The notes beneath the pieces were generated by a model. That model was not told where the DNA came from and did no database searches. It saw nothing but the letters and a program-made list of their open reading frames with translations. From CAZWDO01 sp964632485 [NCBI: uncultured bacterium] (GTDB taxonomy: Bacteria > JAGOEH01), in assembly GCA_964632485.1 (NCBI GenBank), contig CAZWDO010000006.1:193058-245337 (forward strand): 52,280 bases of DNA, written 5' to 3'. Of the stretch, positions 36,443 to 46,067 are shown one piece after another. Positions within the stretch are counted from its first letter, which is position 1. The number at the start of each line of letters is the position of its first letter. The translations under genes were made by a program, and so were the position numbers.

Positions 36443-38296
36443 ATGAAACGAATTGTTAGCGTTGTCCTGCTGTTATGGGTGGCGGTCAGTTTCGCCCAGA
36501 ATCCCGAACTGCGGGGAGTATGGTTCGCCTGGGCCGGTGGATCTATTCCCTCCAAGACGACGATAGCCACTTATATGGACTCCTTGGCCCACAATGGAAT
36601 CAATACAGTGTTTGTGGATGTATGGCGTTATGGATTTCCTTATTATAAAAGTGATGTCTTTTACCAGTTGACCGGCAAAAGGACCGATGAACGCAATGTG
36701 GGTAGTCGTGATGTGCTGGAAGATATGATCGCTGAAGCCCATCGCAATCAAATGGAAGTTGTGGCATGGTTTGAGTGGGGATTTGCGGTATCGATCGGCA
36801 GTAATGACGATATATTCCGCGCCCGGCCGGATTGGTTTGCCAAAACCATGAGCGGTAGCGTGGATTTCACCAGCAGCGAAGGCGCGGTCTATAAATGGCT
36901 GAGCCATTGCAATCGGGAAGCGCAACAATTTATGATCGATTTATGTAAGGAAGTGATTATCAAATACGATATCGACGGCATCGAATTAGACCGCATCCGT
37001 TATCCACAGCTCGACTGTGGCTACGATTCGGCGACTATCGCGCTGTATCAGAGTGAACATGACGGCGCCTCGCCGCCTTACTCCCTCACCGATTCCTTTT
37101 GGAAAGCCTGGCGCGCGGAGAAATTGACCGATTTCATGCGCATGGTTTACGACACCCTCAAAACCCTCAACCCCAATATCCACGTCAGCAATGCCCCGAT
37201 TCAATACCGCTATGGATTCGATAATTTTTGTCAGGATTGGCGCCCCTGGATTAATGAAGGGTATCTGGATTTTGTGTCTCCTCAAGTATATTGGCTGACC
37301 AATCAACAGTATTTGAACGAACTTAATGGTCAGTTAGCGCATATCCAGAATGCTTCGTTATGCTATCCCGGTATTACCGCCACTGCTAACGGCCAGTCGG
37401 TAGCCACTTCCGAGTTGGTGGCGATGATCCGCTCCACGCGCAGTCGCGGATTGAACGGTCACGTGATCTGGTATCATGCCGCGGTTTTGGACGATCTGCC
37501 GACGCTTAAACAGGAAGTGTACCAGCAAAGGGTCACAATCCCCGGGCGTTCGGAGGAATGGCGACAACCGCCTCTGATTACGCTGGAAGACGATACGCTC
37601 ATGACGCAGATGTCCACTAACTGGAAAGCGTATAGCGGTATTTCAGGTTATAAGGGCGGCTGCTATTATACTGACGTCAGCGACTCTGCCTGGGTTGAAT
37701 ATCAGGTGGATATCCCCTGTGCCGGATGGTATGAAATCTATCCGTTTTTAATCACTCATTATAAAGCGCATACAGAAGCTCCATATATTGTCACTCATGC
37801 CTATGGCATCGATACCCTCCGGGTCGATCAATCCAATGGAGACCGCCAACGCTGGTTCCATTTGGGCGATTACTATTTTAATACCGGTGAACAGGCCATC
37901 CTGAGAATAACAAGCCAGGATTTGAAAAGCGGATATTATCTATTTACGGATGCATTGATGCTTTTAAATACCAATCGATTGCGCGATTCAACCCAGGTAA
38001 TCGCAGCGGAATCTGCCGATCGACGGCCCGTCTCCGCCGCCATTGATGGCAAGCTTTTCCCCAATCCAGCTAAAGATTTATTGAATATTCAAATTTCATT
38101 GGCTGTTAGTACCGACGGGTCTTTTGAATTGTATGATTTAAACGGCCGTTGTGTTCAAAAGAAGGTCTTTCAGGTATTGAGCGCAGGAACCAGCGCCGTC
38201 TCGCTGCCCGTCTCGGATCTGCCGAATGGCATTTATATTTATCGTTTAACCGGGGGCGGAGGCGCAAAAACCGGGCGAGTGGCCATCATTCGCTAA
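36443..38296 (+). CDS. GHL10 (PF02638-like) glycosidase with golvesin-like domain and T9SS tail
   Basis: 617 residues. After a signal peptide ('SFAQ'), 'ELRGVWFAW' opens a TIM-barrel of the GHL10/YddW type, with 'VVAWFEWGF' and 'YDIDGIELDRIRYP' holding the conserved acidic residues (about residues 20-360). A golvesin/xanthan-lyase-like beta domain follows (about 375-515: 'WVEYQVDIPCAGWYEIYPF', 'TLRVDQSNGDRQRWFHLGDYYF', 'YLFTDALML'). It ends in a T9SS sorting domain ('LFPNPAKDLLNIQ', 'YDLNGRCV', 'PNGIYIYRL'). The GHL10 family is thought to cleave peptidoglycan-like or amino-sugar glycans, but few members are characterised. AAAGGAG precedes the ATG. Confidence 0.85.
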   Translation: MKRIVSVVLLLWVAVSFAQNPELRGVWFAWAGGSIPSKTTIATYMDSLAHNGINTVFVDVWRYGFPYYKSDVFYQLTGKRTDERNVGSRDVLEDMIAEAHRNQMEVVAWFEWGFAVSIGSNDDIFRARPDWFAKTMSGSVDFTSSEGAVYKWLSHCNREAQQFMIDLCKEVIIKYDIDGIELDRIRYPQLDCGYDSATIALYQSEHDGASPPYSLTDSFWKAWRAEKLTDFMRMVYDTLKTLNPNIHVSNAPIQYRYGFDNFCQDWRPWINEGYLDFVSPQVYWLTNQQYLNELNGQLAHIQNASLCYPGITATANGQSVATSELVAMIRSTRSRGLNGHVIWYHAAVLDDLPTLKQEVYQQRVTIPGRSEEWRQPPLITLEDDTLMTQMSTNWKAYSGISGYKGGCYYTDVSDSAWVEYQVDIPCAGWYEIYPFLITHYKAHTEAPYIVTHAYGIDTLRVDQSNGDRQRWFHLGDYYFNTGEQAILRITSQDLKSGYYLFTDALMLLNTNRLRDSTQVIAAESADRRPVSAAIDGKLFPNPAKDLLNIQISLAVSTDGSFELYDLNGRCVQKKVFQVLSAGTSAVSLPVSDLPNGIYIYRLTGGGGAKTGRVAIIR

Positions 38297-38344
38297 AAAA
38301 ATGAGAGATATTTCCTGCGCAGACAGGAACCTGTTTTGTCCGCC
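38297..38344. other. Short spacer before the repeat array
   Basis: About 50 bases between the glycosidase stop and the first palindromic unit; nothing recognised in it. Confidence 0.3.
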
Positions 38345-38664
38345 GTCATTCCGGGCTCACTTCTCTGTCATTCCGGGCTTGACCCGGAATCCAGTCTCCT
38401 CTTCGTCATTCCGGGCTTGACCCGGAATCCAGTCTCCTCTTCGTCATTCCGGGCATGACCCGGAATCCAGTCTCCTCTTCGTCATTCCGGGCTTAACCCG
38501 GAATCCAGTCTTTTACCCATCGATGCCGGATCAGTGTTCGGCATGACACTGCTAACTCTGTCATTCCGGGCATGACCCGGAATCCAGTCTCCTCTTCGTC
38601 ATTCCGGGCTTAACCCGGAATCCAGTCTTTTACCCATCGATGCCGGATCAGTGTTCGGCATGAC
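38345..38664. repeat. Tandem palindromic repeat array (38-bp unit, nested 117-bp duplication)
   Basis: Seven copies (the first partial) of a unit beginning GTCATTCCGGG and containing the palindrome ATTCCGGG-N5-CCCGGAAT, starting at 38345, 38367, 38405, 38443, 38481, 38560 and 38598. Units 2-5 follow at exactly 38 bases. Units 5 and 7 continue into a second hairpin element (TGCCGGATCAGTGTTCGGCA). A 105-base block (38443-38547) is repeated identically at 38560-38664, a recent duplication. There are no unique spacers, so this is not CRISPR. It lies between two secreted-enzyme genes on the same strand and could form a stack of mRNA hairpins. Confidence 0.9.
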
Positions 38665-38720
38665 CAGGAACGCTATAACGATTGTATGAACAATAAAATC
38701 AAACACAACAGGAGGCATCC

Positions 38721-40448
38721 ATGAAACGATGGATTTCAATACTCTGTTTCTGGGCGGCTGTCGCTTATGCCCAGAGTTTCGAGTGGACGGATATCAGTAG
38801 CCAGCATAGTCAATTACCGGCCAGCGTAAAAATATTCGCCGGTATTGATACGACCCTTCCGGTAAAAGCCTGGTATTTGGATGTGGACATGAATGATACC
38901 CTGGTGGCGGTTCGACCCTATTTATCGACCATTACCGCCAAAAAAGAAGGAGTTTCGACCTTTTGCCGCCGCATGGGCGCTTACGCCGCGGTCAATGGCG
39001 GTTATTTCGATATTGGCGCTTCCGGCGCTTCCTATTCCGCTGTTGTTTACCCGGACGAAGTATTGGCTAAAAATGTCAGTCCATTGACGCGTAATAGCAA
39101 AAGCTATCCCGTTACCCGCGCATTTATGGGGTTCGATACTCTGCTGCAACCCGCTGCAAACTGGATTTATCATTTTGGTAATAACGTTGAAGATATTTAT
39201 ACCTTTGCTGATCCCTTGCCCAATCATGAAGGAGCAAATCCTGTTGCGACACCTACTACCGCGGATGGTACGCCTTATTCGGATCTGTATATGGGATTGG
39301 GCGGCGGTCCCATGCTGATCAAGGGCGACACGATCCGAATCACCTATGATGAAGAAGTATTCTGGGGCTCGGGCGTTGGATTGACGAACCGCGATCCGCG
39401 TACCGCCATTGGCTACACTGACGATAACCATCTAATCCTCTTTGTGGTGGACGGTCGCCAAACTGCCAGTACAGGGCTGAGTTTACCCGAACTGGCCCAG
39501 GTAATGCGTGATCTGGGATGTTATGAAGCCATTAATCTCGACGGTGGCGGGTCTTCCCAGATAGCGGTTGACAACCAGTTGATCAATCGCCCGGAAGGGG
39601 GTACCTATATGCGGCCGGTGCCCACTATTTGGGCTGTTGTGCATCGTGATTCCCTGCCTGAAATTCCGGTTGTCGAGGAACCGCTGGAGGAGAAAATTGT
39701 CGATACCGGAACCAATGCCCCCGATACCGGCTACACGGTCGAAGTCGGAAGCGGCTGGATTGAAACCGCCAATAGCGGTTTTTGGGGAACCACCAAATCA
39801 AAACTCAATGCCAAAGGGAGTGGTGAAAATCAGTATGTGTTCAAACCGGTGCTGGCTACAACCGGGCAATTTGATCTCTACGGATGGTGGGTAGCTGCGC
39901 CCAATCGTTGCACCGATACTCGTATCCTGGTTGTTCACAATCAAACAATCGATACGGTTCAAGCCAACCAAACCCAAAATCATGGCCAATGGGTAAAACT
40001 TGGAACGTTCGGTTTTACCGCAGGAGATAGTTCATCGGCTGTGATTGTTACCAATTATGCCCCTAATAGCGGTTCAACCAATATGTATGTCGTTGCCGAT
40101 GCGTTTCGTTGGGTCGCTTTGGATCCATCTCCCGTAACGGAAGACGGACCTGTAAAACCTGTCAGGGGCGGATTCGAACTAAACGCTCCTTATCCCAATC
40201 CCTTCAACAATCAATTGAAAATTTGCTACACCGTCAGCGAATCTGGTAATTACTCATTGCAGGTCCTTAATCTGATGGGCCAGGTCGTAGCGCAACCGAA
40301 AGCGAGCGAATACCATTCAGTTGGCAAGTATGAGTATATATGGAGTGGTAAAAATGGCGCCAACCAACCTTGCGCCGGCGGTATTTACTTCATTCGTCTG
40401 AATGACGGGGTCAGTTCGCAAATGCAACGGGTAGTATTGCTGCATTGA
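38721..40448 (+). CDS. Phosphodiester glycosidase family protein (NAGPA-like) with golvesin-like domain and T9SS tail
   Basis: 575 residues. After the signal peptide ('VAYAQ') comes the NAGPA/DUF2233 domain (about residues 45-310): 'AAVNGGYFD', 'MGLGGGPMLI', 'NRDPRTAIGYT', 'LILFVVDGR' and 'EAINLDGGGSSQI' are family hallmarks. The founding member removes GlcNAc from GlcNAc-1-phosphodiesters, and bacterial homologues act on phosphodiester-linked sugars. A golvesin-like domain (about 340-475, 'VEVGSGWIETANSGFWG', 'YVVADAFRWV') and a T9SS domain ('NAPYPNPFNNQLKI', 'LNLMGQVV') follow. The same two-domain tail occurs in the GHL10 neighbour. AGGAGG precedes the ATG. Confidence 0.88.
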   Translation: MKRWISILCFWAAVAYAQSFEWTDISSQHSQLPASVKIFAGIDTTLPVKAWYLDVDMNDTLVAVRPYLSTITAKKEGVSTFCRRMGAYAAVNGGYFDIGASGASYSAVVYPDEVLAKNVSPLTRNSKSYPVTRAFMGFDTLLQPAANWIYHFGNNVEDIYTFADPLPNHEGANPVATPTTADGTPYSDLYMGLGGGPMLIKGDTIRITYDEEVFWGSGVGLTNRDPRTAIGYTDDNHLILFVVDGRQTASTGLSLPELAQVMRDLGCYEAINLDGGGSSQIAVDNQLINRPEGGTYMRPVPTIWAVVHRDSLPEIPVVEEPLEEKIVDTGTNAPDTGYTVEVGSGWIETANSGFWGTTKSKLNAKGSGENQYVFKPVLATTGQFDLYGWWVAAPNRCTDTRILVVHNQTIDTVQANQTQNHGQWVKLGTFGFTAGDSSSAVIVTNYAPNSGSTNMYVVADAFRWVALDPSPVTEDGPVKPVRGGFELNAPYPNPFNNQLKICYTVSESGNYSLQVLNLMGQVVAQPKASEYHSVGKYEYIWSGKNGANQPCAGGIYFIRLNDGVSSQMQRVVLLH

Positions 40449-40678
40449 TCACTATATTGCGTATGGCCTGTCAATTTGCTGTTCCGGATACCGGTTTTAA
40501 GCAATGATGTTTTTTATACCTTTGTCTCGCAAAACGATAAACCGGATATGCAGGCTTGATAATCTAAAGGCCGGGAAATGGATATTGAAATGATAACGTC
40601 GCAAGGTTTTATATGCGCTATTAACAGGGAACGCCGCGATAATCGGGGCGATCCGGAAACGATAGAAAGCGAGAGAAT

Positions 40679-42166
40679 ATGGAGATAATGCAATTTATTT
40701 TGATTTTAATGATCTTTCTGATCATGGCGTTGGCAATGTTTTTTCGCAAGATTCCGGCGTTGCTGGCTCTCCCGTTAATGGCGTTTTTAATCCCACTGGT
40801 TGGCGGAGTTCCTTTGAAAGTGATCATTGAGGCAGTGATCGGTGAAGGCGCCGTTAAACTGCATACCGCTTATACCATCGCCCTGTTCGGGAGTATGCTC
40901 AGCGTATTGCTGCAAAAAACTGGTGTTGCCGAGAGTTTCATTAAAAAGGGCGCTGAACTTTCCGGGGACAACCCCTGGATCATCGGTTTCATCATGCTGA
41001 TCCTGATCATGCTGCTCTTTACTACACTGGGCGGACTGGGAGCCATCATTATGGTCGCGACCGTTGTTCTTCCAGTTATGTCCTCAGTGGGAATCGGACC
41101 CATGACCATCGTGGGGATTTTCCTGATTGGCTTGAGTATGGGAGGAATCGTGAATGTGGGCAATTGGGCGGTCTATAAGGAAGTTTTGGGACTTTCCATG
41201 GATGAAATTCTAAGTTTTGCCTTACCGATGTTCGGCCTGACGTTTATTATGGGTATGATCTATATCAGTGTTCAGATTTTCCGGGACGGTTATGATCTTA
41301 AATTCAAGCGTCTGCTATATATATTTGGCGGAATGGTAGTCGCAGGTGGGGCATTGGCCGTTTTTACCCCTAGCGGTTTTCTGACTGGATTTTTTTCCAT
41401 GCTGGGCGAAATTGCTACGACTGCGCTGGTGGGATTAGACTGGTTTTTTACCGCTTTTATGGGTGTATTGGTGATAGTTGTATTTTTCCGACTTTGTCGG
41501 CGACCCTGGCAAGAAGGAAAAAAATATTCTATTCATTGGACCTCCTATTTCACCCCGATTATCCCGTTACTGCTGATCCTGATTTTTAAAATGAATTTTG
41601 TAGCCGCCTTTATTTGCGGTCTAGTTTATGGATTTATCAGCACATATCGTCCGGGACATCTTAATCTTTTTATCCGTTCGGCTTTTGAGGGCGGAGGCGT
41701 GGTGATGCCGGCAGTCGCGCTTATGTTCGGCATCGGTATGCTGCTTAATGCGATCATGGGTCCTGGCCATGCCATCGACGGCTATCCGCAATTGGCGCAA
41801 TGGCCGGTACTGGGTATTTTAAAACCATTGATGGTACACGTAGTGCCATCGAACGCCCTGACGTATGTCCTCACGTTTTGTCTGGCCGCTCCTCTGGCGC
41901 TTTACCGCGGTCCGCTGAATGTCTGGGGCATGGGTTACGGATTGGCAGCCGTTATGATTGCCGCTGGCATCCAGCCCGGCGCCGTGATGGGCGTATTGAT
42001 GTCCGTGGGGCAAGTGCAGGGTATCTCCGATCCCACTAATACTCACAATGTCTGGTTAGCCAATGAGATGCAGCAGGATGTGCAAAAAATACTCTGGAAT
42101 ACCCTTCCTTATACGTGGGCCGTTGCGCTGGCTGGTCTTATTGTCGCCGCATTTTTATACTACTAA
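40679..42166 (+). CDS. Multi-pass permease (CitMHS/GntP-like)
   Basis: 495 residues with about 12 membrane helices and no signal peptide. '[21 protein letters not shown]' and '[21 protein letters not shown]' near the middle, and '[17 protein letters not shown]' with '[16 protein letters not shown]' later, suggest an ion-coupled organic-anion or small-molecule transporter of the wider IT superfamily. The exact family is not certain. It lies 13 bases before the hydantoinase gene, so its substrate is probably that enzyme's substrate. The ATG at 40688 is an alternative start. Confidence 0.75.
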   Translation: MEIMQFILILMIFLIMALAMFFRKIPALLALPLMAFLIPLVGGVPLKVIIEAVIGEGAVKLHTAYTIALFGSMLSVLLQKTGVAESFIKKGAELSGDNPWIIGFIMLILIMLLFTTLGGLGAIIMVATVVLPVMSSVGIGPMTIVGIFLIGLSMGGIVNVGNWAVYKEVLGLSMDEILSFALPMFGLTFIMGMIYISVQIFRDGYDLKFKRLLYIFGGMVVAGGALAVFTPSGFLTGFFSMLGEIATTALVGLDWFFTAFMGVLVIVVFFRLCRRPWQEGKKYSIHWTSYFTPIIPLLLILIFKMNFVAAFICGLVYGFISTYRPGHLNLFIRSAFEGGGVVMPAVALMFGIGMLLNAIMGPGHAIDGYPQLAQWPVLGILKPLMVHVVPSNALTYVLTFCLAAPLALYRGPLNVWGMGYGLAAVMIAAGIQPGAVMGVLMSVGQVQGISDPTNTHNVWLANEMQQDVQKILWNTLPYTWAVALAGLIVAAFLYY

Positions 42167-42179
42167 TAAAGGAAAATTT

Positions 42180-44342
42180 ATGAAACGGAAAATAAAAATC
42201 GGAATTGATGTGGGTGGAACGTTTACCCATGCAGTAGCCATAAATATTATTAATTATGAACTTATTGGTAAATCGTGTGTTCCCACCACCCACAAGGCAA
42301 AGGAAGGCGTGGCCCGGGGAGTCGTCGAATCGTTGGAAAAACTGGTAAAACAAGCTTCAATTGTACCGGACGAGATTATCCTGATTGCGCATTCCACAAC
42401 TCAGGCAACCAATGCGCTGCTCGAAGGGGATGTAGCAGAAGTGGGCATTATCGGTATGGGTCGGGGCGCCGAAGGATTGATTATTAAACGGGAAACCAAT
42501 CCTCATCAGATCGCCCTGGCGCCTGGAAAGTTTTTGAAAACCCGCCATGTGTATCTGGATTTAAGCGCGCCTTTAACGGAAAAACGAGTTGAACAGGCCA
42601 TTGATCAACTCGTTGCGCAAGGCGCCCAGGTGATTGTCGCTACTGAAGCCTATGGAGTGGATGATACGTCAAACGAGGATTATATTGTGGATATAGCTGT
42701 GCGTAAAGGGTTTTTAGCCACTGCTGCCAGCCAGATATCCAAACTTTACGGGTTGCGTATTCGGACCCGGACTGCTGTAATTAATGCCAGTATGATGCCG
42801 AAAATGTTGGAAACCGCTAATATGACCGAAGAATCGGTCCGCCGGTCGGGTATTCGCGCTCCACTGATGATTATGCGTTCCGATGGCGGTATCATGGATA
42901 TAAGCGAAATGCGCAAACGGCCGATTCTAACCATGCTTTCAGGCCCCGCCGCCGGCGTAACTGCGGCGTTGATGTATGCCCGCGTTTCCGACGGCATTTT
43001 TTTGGAAGTGGGCGGCACTTCCACCGATATTTCAGTCATCAAGAACGGGAAACCTCAGATTAAAAGCGCCCAGATCGGCGGACAAAAGCTCTACGTGCGC
43101 ACTCTTGACGTTCGGACCCTCGGTATTGCCGGCGGTTCTCTGGTCCGGGTTCATGATAATAAAATTGTGGATGTCGGGCCTCGCAGCGCGCATATTGCCG
43201 ACTTGCATTATATTGCGTATGCCGCTGAAGAAAATTTCGAGGATCTGGAATTAAAAACCTTGCAGCCAAAAGCTGGGGATCCTTCCGATTACGCCGCCTT
43301 CTATCATCGACATCCAGGTAAAACCGGGTTTGGTTTGACTCCCACCGAGGCCAGTTATTTTCTCGATTTACCCCAGGGTGTTATGGGCCATGGCGCTCCC
43401 AATCGCAAAAGTATCCGATCCTTTTTCCATTATTTGTCTATGCGCTGGGAACGGGATGCCAAAGAAATTGCCAGAGAATTGTTGACCATTGCTGCAGATA
43501 AGATTAAGCCCGTGATCCGGCAACTGGTCCGTGAATATAAGCTGGATAACGATTTAATCCGTTTTGTAGGCGGCGGCGGCGGCGCGCCGTCATTGGTGCC
43601 TTTCAGCGCTCAACACCTGAATGTGCCTTACCAGATCGCTGAAAATTGTGAAGTTATTTCTGCAATCGGAGTGGCGCTGGGTATTATCCGCGACTCAATC
43701 GAACGCAGTATCGTCAATCCTACCGAACACGATCTGATCTCTTTGCGTCAGATGGCGATGGATTCAGTGCAGAAAATGGGCGCTATCCCGGAAAGTATCG
43801 AAGTCACCATCGAAATCGATACCCGCAATAAACGGGTCACGGCCGTCGCAACCGGATCCAGCGAGCTGCGTACTAAAGAGTTGGGCGTCGAAGAGCTGGA
43901 ACTGAAGGATATCATTCCAATCGCTGCCCAATCCCTCAAAGCCCATACTGAGAAAGTCGAGGTATTGGGACGAACTCCATTCCTGTGGGCGCTGACCTAT
44001 ACCTATATCGAAAACCGATTATGGGGGCTCTTTAAACGGGAAATTCAAAAATTGCGCGTCATCAACAACGAGGGTATCATCAAACTCCAGATCAATGACT
44101 GTAAAGCTAAAGCCGTAACTGCCGAACACGTTAAAACAACGATAACCGATCTGATAGCCGAGTTGACCACATTCGGCGACGCTGGAGCCTTAGCGCCCGA
44201 TGTTTTCCTGCTGACGGGAGCGCGTATTATCGACATGACGGGACTGGTGCAGGAAACCCAGATTTACACAATGGTGGATATTGAGCTTAAAAAAGTTTTA
44301 CCACAAGATCCGGTGATTGTGGTTGCTACTAAAAAACAATAA
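42180..44342 (+). CDS. Hydantoinase/oxoprolinase family protein (HyuA-like)
   Basis: 720 residues. '[15 protein letters not shown]' is the N-terminal ATP-binding phosphate-1 motif, '[13 protein letters not shown]' follows, then '[33 protein letters not shown]', '[12 protein letters not shown]' and '[14 protein letters not shown]', all typical of the HyuA/5-oxoprolinase A family. Such enzymes open cyclic amides such as hydantoins, oxoproline or N-methylhydantoin, usually using ATP and a HyuB partner, which is absent here. The start at 42180 has AAAGGA upstream; the longer frame runs back into the permease gene. The C-terminal 250 residues are less conserved to my eye. Confidence 0.85.
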   Translation: MKRKIKIGIDVGGTFTHAVAINIINYELIGKSCVPTTHKAKEGVARGVVESLEKLVKQASIVPDEIILIAHSTTQATNALLEGDVAEVGIIGMGRGAEGLIIKRETNPHQIALAPGKFLKTRHVYLDLSAPLTEKRVEQAIDQLVAQGAQVIVATEAYGVDDTSNEDYIVDIAVRKGFLATAASQISKLYGLRIRTRTAVINASMMPKMLETANMTEESVRRSGIRAPLMIMRSDGGIMDISEMRKRPILTMLSGPAAGVTAALMYARVSDGIFLEVGGTSTDISVIKNGKPQIKSAQIGGQKLYVRTLDVRTLGIAGGSLVRVHDNKIVDVGPRSAHIADLHYIAYAAEENFEDLELKTLQPKAGDPSDYAAFYHRHPGKTGFGLTPTEASYFLDLPQGVMGHGAPNRKSIRSFFHYLSMRWERDAKEIARELLTIAADKIKPVIRQLVREYKLDNDLIRFVGGGGGAPSLVPFSAQHLNVPYQIAENCEVISAIGVALGIIRDSIERSIVNPTEHDLISLRQMAMDSVQKMGAIPESIEVTIEIDTRNKRVTAVATGSSELRTKELGVEELELKDIIPIAAQSLKAHTEKVEVLGRTPFLWALTYTYIENRLWGLFKREIQKLRVINNEGIIKLQINDCKAKAVTAEHVKTTITDLIAELTTFGDAGALAPDVFLLTGARIIDMTGLVQETQIYTMVDIELKKVLPQDPVIVVATKKQ

Positions 44343-44352
44343 AATTAAGGGC

Positions 44353-44381
44353 TTGACAAAATTGAAAAATGTTTGTAAATT
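44353..44381 (+). promoter_or_regulatory. Promoter of the deacetylase-kinase operon
   Basis: TTGACA (44353-44358), 17 bases, TAAATT (44376-44381). It lies between the hydantoinase stop and the deacetylase start, marking a separate transcription unit. Confidence 0.65.
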
Positions 44382-44415
44382 GGTGTGATTTTTAACCCTA
44401 ATCCAAGGAGCCACT

Positions 44416-45219
44416 ATGAAGTTTTACCGTCGCACGAAGCATGGACTAAAAATTGATGACAAATTATCCGGCCTCTTTTCGACCTGGAACCCGGAAGATG
44501 AAGTATGGTTGTTCATCGGACCTCACGATGACGATACCGTTATTGGCGCCGGATTGTTGCTGCAAGCCGGTTTGCAGGAGAACGTTCAAGTGCATTCGTT
44601 AGTCACCTCCGATGGACGAATGGGGTATTGTCATGAAAACCAGCGCGATAAGATTATCGATATTCGCCGGGATGAAACTTACAAATCCTTCGATATCCTG
44701 GGCATGCCGAAAGAAAATATTCATTATGGAAATTTTCCGGATTGCAATTTGAATGCCTTTATCGGCCGTCGTAAAGCCCAGGCAGGTGATCCCGATATCG
44801 TCGGTTTTACGGGTTTACAGAATCTTTTCACTTATTATCTGCGTAAAATAAAACCCAAACGCGTATTTTTACCTACTGGTCAGGATCTCCATCCCGATCA
44901 TAAAATTGTGTACCAGGAACTTTTGATCTCCCTGTTCCACGCTTCCGGAAATATTTGGCCGGAACTGGGCCCGATTCTGAAGCAAGTTCCTTACGTCTAT
45001 GAATTCCCCGTCTATTGCGATCTGGCCGAGCCTTCGACCATCAAAGTGATCGCCGATGACGATGTTTTCAATAAAAAATTGGAAGCGATTTTAGCCTATC
45101 AATCCCAGGAACAGATTGCTCAATTAGTCGAATCGCGTCGCGATGGCGGACCTTTTGAGTTCTTTCTGCCTGTTTCTTATGCGTTTTATCATCCTACCAA
45201 CTATAGTGGATTGTTCTAA
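44416..45219 (+). CDS. PIG-L family (LmbE-like) deacetylase
   Basis: 267 residues. The zinc motif 'FIGPHDDDTVIGAG' (H-D-D form of the P-H-P-D-D motif) lies near residues 35-45, and the second ligand motif 'GQDLHPDHKIVYQ' near 155. The family removes acetyl groups from N-acetylglucosamine-containing molecules (PIG-L, MshB, BshB) or diacetylchitobiose. No signal peptide, so cytoplasmic. CAAGGAG precedes the ATG. It is first in an operon with an amidotransferase-like protein, a PFK-family kinase, a SIS protein and a ROK kinase, which suggests that the acetylated amino sugar is its substrate. Confidence 0.88.
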   Translation: MKFYRRTKHGLKIDDKLSGLFSTWNPEDEVWLFIGPHDDDTVIGAGLLLQAGLQENVQVHSLVTSDGRMGYCHENQRDKIIDIRRDETYKSFDILGMPKENIHYGNFPDCNLNAFIGRRKAQAGDPDIVGFTGLQNLFTYYLRKIKPKRVFLPTGQDLHPDHKIVYQELLISLFHASGNIWPELGPILKQVPYVYEFPVYCDLAEPSTIKVIADDDVFNKKLEAILAYQSQEQIAQLVESRRDGGPFEFFLPVSYAFYHPTNYSGLF

Positions 45220-45228
45220 ATTTGACTC

Positions 45229-45261
45229 AAGCCCTCTGGTTTTTCCGGGGGGCTTTTTTCT
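45229..45261 (+). terminator. Intra-operon terminator-like hairpin
   Basis: AAGCCCTCTGG pairs with CCGGGGGGCTT (one mismatch and a wobble) followed by a run of T. It lies right after the deacetylase stop and before the next ribosome binding site. It may reduce read-through, making the deacetylase more abundant than the downstream proteins. Confidence 0.6.
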
Positions 45262-45275
45262 TTAAAGGATTTGCA

Positions 45276-46067
45276 ATGTTTGAAGTCAATACCATAAAAA
45301 TACACCGGGCCCAGCCTTCCGTAGCGCGTGTCTTGTATTTGGGCGATGACGATATGGACCGGGCAGCCGTATATCTTGGGTGTATCCTTTTTAAGGAAAA
45401 TTATAGTTTTCATTATATCCCTTCCACATCCTTGTTTCCTAACGATCTTGTGCTGGATTTTTTCGATCTGTTGATTATCAGCGATTATCCGGCAAAAAAT
45501 TTTCAACCCCGGCAGTTCGAACGTATTGAAAAATGGGTGGAAGATGGTGGTTCATTGTTGATGATTGGCGGGTGGGAATCGTTTTCAGGCTTGAACCTGG
45601 AATATACCGCCACACCGCTTAAATCACTGCTGCCCGTGAATATGCTGGATCACGACGACCGATGTAATCTGTGCCATGGCTGCCTGATTTTACCGGTGGA
45701 GGAGCATGAAGTAACCCGGGGGTTGAACTGGGAGGCCCCGCCTGTGATCGGTGGATTCAACCGGGTGAGTTTGAAAGCGGGCGCTGAATTGATCCTCAAA
45801 GGCCACACGGTCCATTTGGAATACCATCAGGGACTGGGCTACCGACTGGATGATGAAACCCTTCCGATGCTGGCCTCAATGGCCGTGGGACATGGCCGCG
45901 CTACCGCTTTGATGTTTGACCTGGCGCCCCATTGGATCGGTGGAATGGTGGACTGGTACCAGAAACGAGTAACGATTCGGTTTAACGATTTGTTTGTAGA
46001 AGTGGGCGATCAATATTATCAATTTGTCGCCAATTTGTTAAGATTTTGTAGTAGAAAGGAGCGCTAA
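45276..46067 (+). CDS. Class I glutamine amidotransferase-like protein (PF07090-type)
   Basis: 263 residues with a flavodoxin-like fold. 'ARVLYLGDDDMDRAA' begins the domain, 'FDLLIISDYPAKNF' and 'GGSLLMIGGWESFSG' mark the strand-turn elements of the GATase1-like/ThuA group. A later 'NLCHGCLILPVEEHEVTRGL' has paired Cys. The classical nucleophilic Cys-His-Glu triad is not clearly visible, so catalysis is unproven. The start at 45276 has AAAGGA 6 bases before it; the open frame upstream crosses the terminator hairpin. It abuts the PFK gene (stop TAA, then ATG). Function in the sugar pathway is unknown. Confidence 0.7.
   Translation: MFEVNTIKIHRAQPSVARVLYLGDDDMDRAAVYLGCILFKENYSFHYIPSTSLFPNDLVLDFFDLLIISDYPAKNFQPRQFERIEKWVEDGGSLLMIGGWESFSGLNLEYTATPLKSLLPVNMLDHDDRCNLCHGCLILPVEEHEVTRGLNWEAPPVIGGFNRVSLKAGAELILKGHTVHLEYHQGLGYRLDDETLPMLASMAVGHGRATALMFDLAPHWIGGMVDWYQKRVTIRFNDLFVEVGDQYYQFVANLLRFCSRKER

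Noticed and set aside
36151-36570. Minus-strand ORF covering the terminator and REP-like repeat
   Set aside because: Its 'HPTLSHKWARR' peptide is the well-known spurious translation of this repeat class, and the frame crosses an intrinsic terminator.
38345-38664. Possible CRISPR array
   Set aside because: The 38-bp units are directly adjacent with no unique spacers, units are internally palindromic, and no cas gene is in the window.
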